Source: BRH-c54 sp965284565
GTDB lineage: Bacteria; Bacteroidota; Bacteroidia; Flavobacteriales_E; Vicingaceae
Length of the DNA stretch: 64,000 bases
NCBI GenBank assembly: GCA_965284565.1
Contig: OZ260100.1
Location: 868,001 to 932,000 of the forward strand
Direction of reading: 5' to 3'
Shown here one piece after another: positions 7,818-16,500 of this stretch. Both the position numbers and the translations under genes were made by a program. How positions within the stretch are numbered: position 1 is the stretch's first letter; each line of letters opens with the position of its first letter. The notes below the pieces were generated by a model. The model was not told the origin of the DNA and made no database searches. It saw only the letters and a list, made by a program, of their open reading frames with translations.

Positions 7818-9104
7818 ATGCTAATAGATGATTTATATAGTGAAATAGTAAAACACCTTCCAGATGCTATGGAAGTGTATATAGCCGTTGCTCTTGCAAA
7901 GGAAAAACCATTAGACAACTTATTAAGTTATGTCCACAATAATGCTAATATAAAAGTATTGGTAGGGATTGACCTACCGACTACAATTAACGCATTAGAA
8001 TTGCTTAAATCTAAGACAGAAATAAACATCAATTTTGAATCTAAGATTTACTATGACGAGTTAATGACTTTCCATCCAAAAGTATATTTGATAAAGAAAA
8101 AGAACAATTGGGTTGCATTTATTGGTTCGGCAAATTTAACTGAAGGAGGGTTAAATAATAATATTGAATTAAGTTATTTGATAACCAATAAAGAACATTG
8201 TCAAGAAATATTAAAATGGTTCGATTCTATATTTAAAGAATCTTTTCCAATTGATAACTTCAACATTAATGAGTATAAAAAACAAATAGACAAACAAAAT
8301 ATCGAAAAGAAAAAATTAAAATTCAGAAAATTTAAACCGACAAATAACCCCTTAGATGAAATAGATTTTTCTGATAGATTCTTTAAAAAAGAACACCATT
8401 GGGCATTTAGAAAGGATTTGTGGCTTGACAATTCTCTTTCAGCAAATAAAGAAAGAAAGGAGGCAGATAACCGTTTTATGGAATTACATGCAACAATTTA
8501 TTCTAAGTTTAACTCTAATGGATTAAAAGGTTTATATCCAAACAAAGATGGAAATGTTGTTTCCCGACATCACCAAATAAATGAGTTCGCACCAAGACGA
8601 TTAGACGCAATGTGGCTTAGTTATGGTAAATCACAACCCGAAATTAAAACATATCAAGACTATTTTATTGATAAAGACAAAAGAGACCTACAAACCTTTA
8701 TTCACCATGCAAGACTTCAAATAAGAATTGAACTTCAAAGTATTGGTATTTGGATATTGTTTGGAAAGGAGAATAAAGGTAGTATCATTGATAGAGACGA
8801 TTTCAAAAAGAAAATGAGAGAAATAAGTTATCGTAATGATTTCTTTCAAAAGATAAAGTTATTACCTAACGAGTTTTGGATTTTGGTTAACGAAAATACA
8901 CGTTTATGCAACTCTTTTAACACACCAGACGAGTTACATGAATTTTGTAAAAGAGACAACATTGATAAATACTTCATTATTGGTAGAGATTATGAAATAA
9001 CTGACACAGAAATGTCGGAAGATAATCTGCCGACAGAAACACTTAAGGTTTTTAAGATACTTTTTCCCTTGTATTATATGATGCGACACAAACTAAAAAA
9101 ATAA
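7818..9104 (+). CDS. phospholipase D-family protein (putative nuclease)
   Basis: A 428-residue protein whose first ~125 residues form a PLD-like domain. H86-P-K88 and the downstream GSAN (103-106) make up one HxK...GSxN motif, as in NgoFVII-type and BfiI-like nucleases that use one motif per subunit and act as dimers. The remaining ~300 residues carry no motif I know and may bind DNA or a partner. There are no membrane segments or signal peptide, so it acts in the cytoplasm. It follows the DUF2971-like gene by 5 bases and precedes a membrane-protein gene by 12, so these three probably form one operon with the TIR gene. The likely role is nucleic-acid cleavage in defence, by inference. Confidence 0.75.
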   Translation: MLIDDLYSEIVKHLPDAMEVYIAVALAKEKPLDNLLSYVHNNANIKVLVGIDLPTTINALELLKSKTEININFESKIYYDELMTFHPKVYLIKKKNNWVAFIGSANLTEGGLNNNIELSYLITNKEHCQEILKWFDSIFKESFPIDNFNINEYKKQIDKQNIEKKKLKFRKFKPTNNPLDEIDFSDRFFKKEHHWAFRKDLWLDNSLSANKERKEADNRFMELHATIYSKFNSNGLKGLYPNKDGNVVSRHHQINEFAPRRLDAMWLSYGKSQPEIKTYQDYFIDKDKRDLQTFIHHARLQIRIELQSIGIWILFGKENKGSIIDRDDFKKKMREISYRNDFFQKIKLLPNEFWILVNENTRLCNSFNTPDELHEFCKRDNIDKYFIIGRDYEITDTEMSEDNLPTETLKVFKILFPLYYMMRHKLKK

Positions 9105-9116
9105 TAATTAAGAAAA

Positions 9117-9536
9117 ATGGAAAAAATTGCAATAATAATTGCTGCATTAACTCTTATTAGTACAGTCTTTAATTTAAGAATATCACAAAGAAAAGCTCGA
9201 ATAATTATAATAAAATTTTTTCGACTTCCTTTAAATATATCTTTTAAAGGAACTGTTATAAAGACAACTCCAATTGCCATTATTGACGGTATTTCGGCTA
9301 TTTATTTCCCTTTTACCGCAATACTTATGTTTACATTATTTTCATTTTTAATTATGGCTAATGAAGTATTATATATAGGTACTTCTTTTCTTATAGTTGG
9401 ACTTGTATTTTGGTCTTTTGGATGGGCATTAATGGGATTTAAAGATTGTAAATTAAAAACTTATATACTACCATCTTTTTTATTTGCACTCTTTGTGATT
9501 ATTAGTGCAAAATGTCTTATAATATTAGGAATATGA
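9117..9536 (+). CDS. small integral membrane protein
   Basis: A 139-residue protein with about four hydrophobic segments: residues 2-18, 58-80, 84-108 and 115-138, with a basic stretch (RISQRKARIIIIKFFR) after the first. It has no enzymatic motif. Starting 12 bases after the PLD-family gene and ending just before a strong terminator, it is the last gene of the cluster. A membrane partner at the end of a defence operon is common, but no function is shown. Confidence 0.6.
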   Translation: MEKIAIIIAALTLISTVFNLRISQRKARIIIIKFFRLPLNISFKGTVIKTTPIAIIDGISAIYFPFTAILMFTLFSFLIMANEVLYIGTSFLIVGLVFWSFGWALMGFKDCKLKTYILPSFLFALFVIISAKCLIILGI

Positions 9537-9544
9537 TATTTAAT

Positions 9545-9580
9545 AAAAAATCCTCCAGCAAAATTGTTGGAGGATTTTTA
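9545..9580. terminator. bidirectional intrinsic terminator
   Basis: TCCTCCA (9551-9557) pairs with TGGAGGA (9568-9574) around a 10-base loop, flanked by A6 on the left and T5 on the right. It can end both the rightward defence-like cluster (stop at 9536) and the leftward small gene (stop at 9604). Confidence 0.85.
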
Positions 9581-9603
9581 TATTTTAAGCCTTTAAGTCA
9601 AAA

Positions 9604-9798
9604 TTATGCTGGAGTATGATTTCCACTTTTTCTTTTAAATACTTCTTCTTCCCATAAGTCCAATTGTATAAATTTCTTAATGTCTACTATATCTCTCTTA
9701 ATGTCTATTATATCTCTATTAATATTTTTTATATCTTTTTTAATTGGATTTAACTTTTCATCCATTAGTTTAGATATTTCTTCAATTGTAACTGCCAT
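9604..9798 (-). CDS. small coiled-coil hypothetical protein
   Basis: A 64-residue protein starting at MAVTIEEISKLMDEKL; an upstream in-frame Met at 9819 exists but adds only MHKKKTI. Residues 15-45 carry heptad-like repeats of I/D/K (IKKDIKNINRDI, IDIKRDIVDIKKF), giving a clear coiled coil. It ends in a basic tail (KRKSGNHTPA). It has its own transcript facing the terminator at 9545-9580. The pattern resembles small accessory or antitoxin-like proteins, but the function is unknown. Confidence 0.6.
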   Translation of the reverse strand: MAVTIEEISKLMDEKLNPIKKDIKNINRDIIDIKRDIVDIKKFIQLDLWEEEVFKRKSGNHTPA

Positions 9799-10007
9799 AA
9801 TAGTCTTTTTTTTGTGCAAATATACGTCATTATTATAAAATAGGTTGCAATTTTTCTAAACTCCGTAGTTTTAACATAATAAATTAAAAATTATACCATA
9901 ATTTATATTTTCCTTCGGTAAACGTAGTATAATAAAATGCGTTGCTTATCACTTGATTTTTGCTTCTTTATTTCTTATATTTTATTAAATTAAAAAAAGA
10001 ATTAATT

Positions 10008-10172
10008 ATGAATATTTTAGAAAAAGAATTAGAAGCTGAAAAGACTTGGAAATATTATATAAAACATAATGAACTTCCAGCAGGAATTCCACCAAATCCA
10101 GATGAAGTATATAAAGATAAGTGGAAAGGTTGGACTGACTTTTTAGGTTGGATAGGTATTGAAATGAATTAA
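10008..10172 (+). CDS. single phage-integrase-repeat protein
   Basis: A 54-residue protein starting MNILEKELEAEKTW; an in-frame Met at 9960 would add a hydrophobic, unlikely 16 residues. The motif LPAGIPPNPDEVYKDKW followed by KGWTDFLGW matches the phage-integrase repeat unit (INT_rpt), normally found in tandem near integrases. Here one unit makes up the entire protein. Its context next to a transposase and orphan genes fits mobile DNA. Its function as a lone unit is unknown. Confidence 0.65.
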   Translation: MNILEKELEAEKTWKYYIKHNELPAGIPPNPDEVYKDKWKGWTDFLGWIGIEMN

Positions 10173-10209
10173 AAAAAAGAGACTGTCTGAAAAAAACAGT
10201 CTCTTTTTT
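10171..10209 (+). terminator. intrinsic terminator after the integrase-repeat gene
   Basis: GAGACTGT (10179-10186) pairs with ACAGTCTC (10196-10203), preceded by A-rich and followed by six T. It starts right at the stop codon of the 54-residue gene. Confidence 0.85.
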
Positions 10210-10240
10210 GTATCTTTAACCTCTAAATTAGAGTTTGGTG

Positions 10241-10360
10241 TTAATAGTACATAATTCCCGAAATAACTTTAATATTAATATGTTCAGCATATTTAAGAGC
10301 AATTGTCCTTTGAGTTTCATGGAAACTTGTTTTCATTTCGTCTGGATGTAATGTGCTCAT
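10241..10360 (-). CDS. possible 39-residue peptide gene
   Basis: A leftward frame starts MSTLHPDEMKTSFHE and ends GIMYY. It is preceded by AGGAGA about 13 bases upstream of the ATG, a good Shine-Dalgarno sequence, which is unusual in this AT-rich window. The peptide is hydrophilic with a helical middle (RTIALKYAEHI). It lies within the 10173-10599 stretch, which otherwise holds only hairpins. It may instead be the 3' remnant of a lost gene, since its end overlaps the 14-base repeat at 10246. Confidence 0.35.
   Translation of the reverse strand: MSTLHPDEMKTSFHETQRTIALKYAEHINIKVISGIMYY
10246..10259 (+). repeat. 14-bp direct repeat, left copy
   Basis: AGTACATAATTCCC occurs here and again at 12516-12529 in the same orientation, each preceded by a TTAA-containing sequence. 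The two copies bracket 2.27 kb with the 113-aa gene, the IS1595-like transposase and the 114-aa gene. It could be the footprint of an insertion or excision event, or chance. Confidence 0.4.
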
Positions 10361-10404
10361 AATATTTTTTTATTCTCCTAAATTACAAATTATTTAAAAT
10401 AAGA

Positions 10405-10430
10405 AACCTCCAACATTTCTGCTGGAGGTT
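10405..10430. terminator. hairpin, possible terminator
   Basis: AACCTCCA (10405-10412) pairs with TGGAGGTT (10423-10430) around a 10-base loop. The stem shares its CCTCCA/TGGAGG core with the hairpin at 9551-9574. No long T tract follows on the plus strand and no leftward gene ends here, so its role is unclear. Confidence 0.4.
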
Positions 10431-10599
10431 CTTACTCTCTTAAACCCTATGAATCCTTAAGCTTTTTCTCATATTATCCAAATCTGATAGTATATTATCA
10501 AGGTTAACAGGGTGGTATGATGGGGGCTAAATTCCTTGTCCTTTTTTAATATTTATTCATTTCGTAGTATTATGGATTATTTAATTAAAACCATATATT

Positions 10600-10941
10600 A
10601 TGAAAAACGAATTTAATGAGCTTCGTAATTATTTCAAGGAAGTTAAACGTAAAAAATGGAATAATGGACATGACCCATACATTCTCTATAACAACTCAAA
10701 AAAAGCTATTAGTAAAATTGAAGCAATCAAATCAAAGTTAAATAATACTGAAGAAATTGAATTCTGTGATTATATCATTAAAGAGCTTCAGAAAACCTCA
10801 ACTTTATTAGAGTTATATAGTCTTTCAGATAAAAGAGATACAGTTATTGGAGATGATATGCTTTTCAATAAGGTTAGAGATAATGTGCTTATAAATTTGA
10901 GGAGATTTTTAAATTATTTTGATGAGTTAGAAGAAGATTAA
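10600..10941 (+). CDS. hypothetical protein
   Basis: A 113-residue, all-helical looking, charged cytoplasmic protein beginning MKNEFNELRNYFKEVKRK. It has no signal peptide, membrane segment or recognisable motif. It ends about 100 bases before the transposase gene. Protein-like composition and an ATG preceded by an A-rich stretch support it as real. It could be a passenger gene of the mobile region. Confidence 0.55.
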   Translation: MKNEFNELRNYFKEVKRKKWNNGHDPYILYNNSKKAISKIEAIKSKLNNTEEIEFCDYIIKELQKTSTLLELYSLSDKRDTVIGDDMLFNKVRDNVLINLRRFLNYFDELEED

Positions 10942-11041
10942 AAATTAGTTAGAATCAAATAAACTTACGACTTTTAATATTGAATTCGTTATTTATTTAA
11001 TGGCAATACAACTGAAAAATACAATACTTAGACCACCTCCC

Positions 11042-11057
11042 AGATGCTACAGCATCT
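11042..11057. repeat. 7-bp inverted repeat at transposase start
   Basis: AGATGCT and AGCATCT (11042-11048 and 11051-11057), spaced by two bases, straddle the first candidate ATG of the transposase. It could be a cruciform, a binding site or translational control of transposase, as some insertion sequences use. Confidence 0.35.
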
Positions 11058-12102
11058 TATGGAGATTTTAATTAATAGAGATAAAGACTTTTTTCGAACA
11101 TTCAAGGATAATGAAACTTGTATAAAATACCTTGAACTAAAAAGATGGAATAACATTCCAACTTGCACCAGATGTAATAATAACCACAACAATTATTACC
11201 TTAAAAACCGTAAAGAATATGAATGCTCTAAATGTAAAAAGCAATTCACAGTTCTTCAAGGAACCATTTTTCATAAAACAAAAGTTGAACTGGAGAATTG
11301 GTTCTACGCTATTTACCTTGTCGCTACTTCCAAGAAAAGAATTTCGTCAATTTCTCTGTCAGAAAAAATTGGAGTTCAACAAAGAACCGCTTGGCTCATG
11401 CTTCATAAAATTAGAGAAACTATGAAGGATGAAAATACCAAGCGAGTACTTTCAGGTATAGTGGAATGTGATGAAGCTTATGTTGGCTCTAAACCTAATA
11501 GAGACCAAAGGTTAAAAAAGAGAATGGATGATTACCAAATAAAACATAACAAACCCTATGAACACCTTAAGGGAATTTTTGGAGCTATAGAAAGAGAAAG
11601 TGGACTGATTGTTCTTAGAAAATTTGGTTATGTTCAAAATTGCTTCTCAAAAAAGATGGCAAAAAAACTCCTCCAGAAACATGTTACTCCTGATTCAACT
11701 ATTAATAGTGATAACCATAAAGCTTATAAACAACTAAAACACTTATTCCAGAAACATGATATAATTAATAAACATAGAGAAGTTACCAGAAAGAAAAAAG
11801 ATGGAACAAAATATAAAATGAAAGCAACAAGTTTTACTGATGGTAAAATTCATGTAAATGGTATTGAAAATGTTTGGAAACAACTTAAGATAGTTGTCAA
11901 TGGAACTTTTCACCACTTCTCTTATAAACACACAGATAGATACCTTAATGAGTATGCCTATATATGGAATAGAAAGAAAATGAACTTTAGCTACACTGAT
12001 ATACTTGAAGATATTATTCAGAATTCATTTGATAAAATGATAACTTACGACCAGCTAATTTGTTGGGATAAAAATTACCAAGTTAGACCATGGATGATTT
12101 AA
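11044..12102 (+). CDS. IS1595-family transposase
   Basis: A 352-residue DDE transposase of the IS1595 (ISXO2-like) type. Residues ~40-70 form the N-terminal zinc ribbon with CTRC and CSKC pairs. The catalytic residues are recognisable: D in VECDEAYVG, D in INSDNHKAY, and E in NGIENVWKQLK. A later in-frame Met at 11059 is an alternative start. The gene appears full length for the family. No convincing terminal inverted repeats were found, and the convergent 114-aa gene ends one base after this stop. The element may be decayed at its ends or domesticated. Confidence 0.9.
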   Translation: MLQHLMEILINRDKDFFRTFKDNETCIKYLELKRWNNIPTCTRCNNNHNNYYLKNRKEYECSKCKKQFTVLQGTIFHKTKVELENWFYAIYLVATSKKRISSISLSEKIGVQQRTAWLMLHKIRETMKDENTKRVLSGIVECDEAYVGSKPNRDQRLKKRMDDYQIKHNKPYEHLKGIFGAIERESGLIVLRKFGYVQNCFSKKMAKKLLQKHVTPDSTINSDNHKAYKQLKHLFQKHDIINKHREVTRKKKDGTKYKMKATSFTDGKIHVNGIENVWKQLKIVVNGTFHHFSYKHTDRYLNEYAYIWNRKKMNFSYTDILEDIIQNSFDKMITYDQLICWDKNYQVRPWMI

Positions 12103-12447
12103 TTACTTTCCCTTTAACTCCTTATTGTCCTGTCTAAACTCTCTGTTAAGTTGCCTTATTTCCTTTTCAGACTGATTTACTACTTGTTTAATCTGCTGAA
12201 TTTTCTCTTCACTTGATATACTTTCCATGTCAAGAAGCGCCATTATTTCCACGACTAAACCTTCATAGACATTAGAAGCAGCACGATAATGAGATGCTCT
12301 GACAAAAACCGTTTCAAAGTCATGCCAATAAGGGTTGTAACCTTTTTCTTCCTTGTTTGGGATGAGTTGACCAAAGAGAAGTCTCTGGACTTCTTCTCGT
12401 ATTATGCTTCTTGCTCGGTTCACTTTAATAAATAGCATAAAAAACAA
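12103..12447 (-). CDS. hypothetical protein
   Basis: A 114-residue helical protein; the N-terminal MFFMLFI may be an overlong start and translation could begin at Met4. The middle carries a tryptophan/histidine segment (NPYWHDFETVFVRASHYRAA), and residues ~75-110 are a charged coiled coil (EEKIQQIKQVV, REFRQDNKELKGK). It converges on the transposase gene with the two stop codons directly adjacent. Function unknown; probably an accessory gene. Confidence 0.5.
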   Translation of the reverse strand: MFFMLFIKVNRARSIIREEVQRLLFGQLIPNKEEKGYNPYWHDFETVFVRASHYRAASNVYEGLVVEIMALLDMESISSEEKIQQIKQVVNQSEKEIRQLNREFRQDNKELKGK

Positions 12448-12477
12448 AAACGCTCCAGTTTCCTGGAGCGTTTTTTA
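12446..12477. terminator. bidirectional intrinsic terminator
   Basis: CGCTCCAG (12451-12458) pairs perfectly with CTGGAGCG (12463-12470) around a TTTC loop, with A5 before and T6 after. It is placed to stop leftward transcription arriving from merR and so separates core from accessory DNA. Confidence 0.85.
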
Positions 12478-12515
12478 ATTCTTTAAAAAGCCTATTTTTG
12501 GGTCTACCTGATTAA

Positions 12516-12529
12516 AGTACATAATTCCC
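12516..12529 (+). repeat. 14-bp direct repeat, right copy
   Basis: The second copy of AGTACATAATTCCC (see 10246-10259). It lies just downstream of the merR stop codon. Confidence 0.4.
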
Positions 12530-12551
12530 AATTGCTTCAGCGGTTTTTTTG

Positions 12552-12884
12552 TTATAACTCTTCTTTCAAGCTCAGTAAAAAAGCTTTTACATTTTCTAAT
12601 GATTTGATGACTTCAAGATTTTCTTTGGTTTCTTCTTGAAATGGTTGTGCACCGCTTTTAAGTTTGTTTTTAGCTCCTTCTAAAGTATAGCCTTTTTCTT
12701 TTACCAAATGAAAGATAACATGAAAATTATCAATGTCTTTTTTAGTGAACAGCCTATTACCTTTTTTGTTTTTTTGAGGCTTTATAATATCAAACTCCTT
12801 CTCCCAAAAACGAATAAGAGAAGTATTCACATTAAACATGCTAGCCACTTCACCAATAGTATAAAATAGTTTACCGTCAGTCAT
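12552..12884 (-). CDS. MerR-family transcriptional regulator
   Basis: A 110-residue regulator. The N-terminal winged HTH is clear: YTIGEVASMFNVNTSLIRFWEKEF (about residues 9-32, typical MerR helix 1-2) followed by the wing NRLFTKKDIDNF. A helical C-terminal half contains KEKGYTLEGAKNKL. There is no C-terminal cysteine cluster or ligand domain, so it is a short MerR of the type widely conserved in Bacteroidota rather than a metal sensor. It lies 54 bases after the efflux-associated DUF2892 gene on the same strand. The target is unknown. Confidence 0.88.
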   Translation of the reverse strand: MTDGKLFYTIGEVASMFNVNTSLIRFWEKEFDIIKPQKNKKGNRLFTKKDIDNFHVIFHLVKEKGYTLEGAKNKLKSGAQPFQEETKENLEVIKSLENVKAFLLSLKEEL

Positions 12885-12938
12885 GTAGCAAAAATAAGCA
12901 ACCCAACTAAATAATTTACTTGGGTTGCAAATATTTAG

Positions 12939-13148
12939 TTAACAATTGGTGCAACTATCTCCTTCTGCTTTAACTCCTAATTTGGCAAGTATTTTATCCA
13001 TTAAACACCATTGTGTAAATGAAGATTGCAACAAATTTACTCCTACAAATGCGGTAAACCACAACCAATTTATGTTTACGTATGCTGCTAATAGTATACT
13101 TATTAAAACAAATGTTCCGGCTATTCCTCTTACTATTCTGTTGATCAT
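12939..13148 (-). CDS. DUF2892 (YgaP-like) membrane protein
   Basis: A 69-residue protein with two membrane helices (about residues 8-25 and 28-44), starting MINRIVRGIAGTFV. The C-terminus carries a C..C tail (DSCTNC). This matches the DUF2892 family of small YgaP-transmembrane-like proteins, which are often beside rhodanese or metal/thiol genes. It is the last gene of the efflux operon, 19 bases after the 101-residue gene. Its exact role is not known. Confidence 0.8.
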   Translation of the reverse strand: MINRIVRGIAGTFVLISILLAAYVNINWLWFTAFVGVNLLQSSFTQWCLMDKILAKLGVKAEGDSCTNC

Positions 13149-13167
13149 AATTTTAAATTTTAATTGA

Positions 13168-13473
13168 TTAAATAAATTTTTCTATGGCAATAACCGCAGC
13201 TCTTATCGGATTAAAGTTCTCAGTGTCGGCATTAAAAGTTTGCACTTTTTCTAACAATTGATTTACTTTATCCTCTTCGGAGAAAGAAAAAAATAACAAA
13301 GATTCATTTCCTCCGGGCTGGCTCGGAAACCAACTGTGAGCAGCTATTAGTGACGATATGTTTTTATATCCGTCAATTTCTGAGCTGCTGAAAGCTTCAA
13401 TTCCTGAGGCTTTAAAAAGCTTTAAAACATCTTGCTGATGTGCAGCTACGGCTGTTACGATTAGTAATTTCAT
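13168..13473 (-). CDS. small P-II-like/efflux-associated protein
   Basis: A 101-residue cytosolic alpha/beta protein beginning MKLLIVTAVAAHQQDVLKLFKASG. The beta-alpha-beta pattern and the ending NPIRAAVIAIEKFI resemble ferredoxin-like/P-II-type small proteins that accompany RND metal pumps. It is 34 bases downstream of the RND permease gene and in the same direction. A regulatory role in efflux is inference; the family assignment is tentative. Confidence 0.6.
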   Translation of the reverse strand: MKLLIVTAVAAHQQDVLKLFKASGIEAFSSSEIDGYKNISSLIAAHSWFPSQPGGNESLLFFSFSEEDKVNQLLEKVQTFNADTENFNPIRAAVIAIEKFI

Positions 13474-13507
13474 ATTATTAAGTTTATAAGGTTATATGGT
13501 TAAAAGT

Positions 13508-16500
13508 TTATGAGTTTAATTCTTCATTGGTATCGGTATTATTCTCTTCTGATGGATGATTTTTTCGTTCTATCATGTAATACACTAATGGCACTACTAA
13601 CAATGTTAACACCGTAGAAGCTATTGTCCCTCCCATTAGCGAGATAGCTAATCCTTGGAAAATAGGATCGAAAAGGATAACAAATGCTCCGATAACCACC
13701 GTTCCTGCGGTAAGTAAAATCGGGGTTGTTCTAATAGCTCCGGCTTCAATTACCGCTTGTTTTAATGGCACTCCTTCTTCTATTCGTAAGTTAACAAAGT
13801 CTATCAACAGTACGGAGTTCCGCACCATTATTCCCGCCAAGGCTATCATACCAATAAAAGAAGTTGCTGTAAAGAATGCTCCTAACATCCAATGTCCTAC
13901 TACAATTCCGACTAATGACAACGGTATAGCTACCATCATTACCATTGGGGCTTTAAAGTTTTGAAACCATCCTACAATTAGAATGTAGATAATGAAAATT
14001 ACACCCATAAATGCCATACCTAAATCTCTAAACACTTCCAAGGTAATTTGCCATTCTCCATCCCATTTTACGGTAAAATCATCTTCATTTTCGGGTTGGT
14101 TCATATACAACTCATTCAACACATAACCTTCGGGTAAAGGAATTTGTTTTAATTTTTCGTCAATTCCCAAAATAGCATATACTGGACTTTCTAATGCTCC
14201 TGCCATATCGGCCAATACATAAACCACTCTTTTTTGATTTTTTCTGAAAATACTTTTAGGCTGAATTTCTTTATTTACTTTCACTAAATCTGCCAACGGA
14301 AAGGTTTGTCCCATTTGGTTAGCTATTTGAATTTGAAGAATATCACTTATCGTAGATTTTTCTTTCTCATCAAGTGTCAACACAATTCCTACCGCTTTAG
14401 TCGCATTTTCATCATACAACCTAGAAATTTCTCTTTCGCTCATTACTGTATTTAATGTATGTGTAATTTGCTGCGTAGGAATGCCGTACAACATAGCTTT
14501 TTCTTTATCTACTTCAAAACTAAATTTAGTTTGATCATCTTCTACCATCCAATCTACATCTACCACATCTTGCGTATTGTTTAAGATGTTCATCACTTCA
14601 CTAGCCACTTTAATTTGTTGGTCGTATTCTGGTCCGTAAATTTCAGCTACAATGGTAGAAAGCACTGGAGGCCCCGGTGGTACTTCCACCAATTTAACAT
14701 TGGCTCCATATTTTTTAGCTATTTGCTGAATATCCGGTCTAAGTAATTTAGCAATGTCGTGACTTTGCTCACTTCTTTCAGTTTTATCTGTTAAATTTAC
14801 TTGAATGTCGGCATTATTACTTCCTCCACGTAAATCGTAATGTCTTACCAATCCGTTAAAAGTAATAGGTGCAGAAGTTCCCACATAACCCTGATAGTTC
14901 ACTACCTCAGCTCTGGTAGCTAAATACTGCTCTATTTCTTGTGTTACCGCCAACGTTCTTTCTAAAGTTGTTCCTTCGGGCATATCAATTACCACCTGAA
15001 ACTCATTTTTGTTATCGAAAGGCAACATTTTTACAGCTACCGATTTAGTAAAAAACATTGCCATAGAACCGAATAGTAAGAATACGGTTAATCCTAAAAA
15101 CCAAAAACGTTTTGTTCTGTTTTCAATTAACGGACGCTCAAACCTGTCATACAATTTGTAAATAAAAGTATCTTCCATTCTTTTAGGAGCTTTCTCTTCT
15201 TCATTTCCCGTTCTTTTTTCTTTTTCTCGTAAGAAAATAAATCCTAAATATGGTGTTATGGTTAATGCCACAAAAAGTGATAAAATCATAGCTATGGAAG
15301 CTCCAATTGGCATCGGACTCATATAAGGTCCCATTAAACCGCTAACAAAAGCCATTGGCAATACCGAAGCAATTACTGTAAAAGTGGCTAAAATGGTGGG
15401 GTTACCTACTTCATTTATCGCATAAATAGCAGCCTGACCAAAAGGTAAGCGTTTCATCTTGAAATGTCGGTGCATGTTTTCGGCAATAATGATGGAATCA
15501 TCTACCACAATACCTGTTACAAACACTAATGCGAATAAGGTAATTCTATTTAAGGTATAATCTAATAAATAATAGCTCAATAAAGTAAGTGCAAACGTAA
15601 TTGGCACTGAAAGGAAAACTACCAATCCGCCTCTCCAGCCCATTGCCAACATCACTACAATAGTTACTGCCACAATAGCTCCAATTAAGTGTAATAACAA
15701 TTCTGATACTTTGTGTGAAGCTGTTTCTCCGTAGTTTCTAGTAACTTCTACTTTTACCTCATCTGGAATTAATGTTTTTTGTAAATGGGCTACTTTATCC
15801 AAAATCACATTAGAAATTTTCATAGCATCAGCACCTTTTCTTTTAGCAACAGAAATAGTTACTGCTGCATATTCCGATGGATGTTCTTCTTTTTTATCTG
15901 TTGCATTTCCATAACCAAAAGTTACATAAGCATCGGGAATTTCTGGTCCGTCAGCTATGGTAGCAATTTGTTTTAAATACACCGGAAAATTGTTGTGCAT
16001 ACCAATTACTAACTGCTCAACATCTTGAACTGTTTTTAAAAAAGCTCCTGATGACACCAAAAATTCAGTATCGTTTTTATTAAATTTCCCTGAAGACATT
16101 TGTTGATTAGCAACCTGAATTTGTTTAGTTACCGCTAAAAAATCCAAGCCTAACTCTGCCATTTTATCTTTATCTAATACTACACGTAATTGCCTGTTTC
16201 TGCCCCCAATAACTTTGGTGATAGAAACATCATTTACTTTTTCAATTTCGTTGGTAAGCTCATTAGCTAATTGCTTTAATCTAAAATCATCATAATTCTC
16301 ACTCCAAAGCGTTAGTGCTAACATTGGCACATCATCTATTGCTCTAGTTTTTATCAGCGGCATGGTTACTCCTTCTGGGAGCTTATCCATGTTTTTATTT
16401 ATTTCGTTATACAGTTTTACGATAGATCGTTCTATGTCTTCACCAACAAAAAACTGCACGATAATCATTCCTTGCTCATTCATAGAAGTAGAATAAACAT

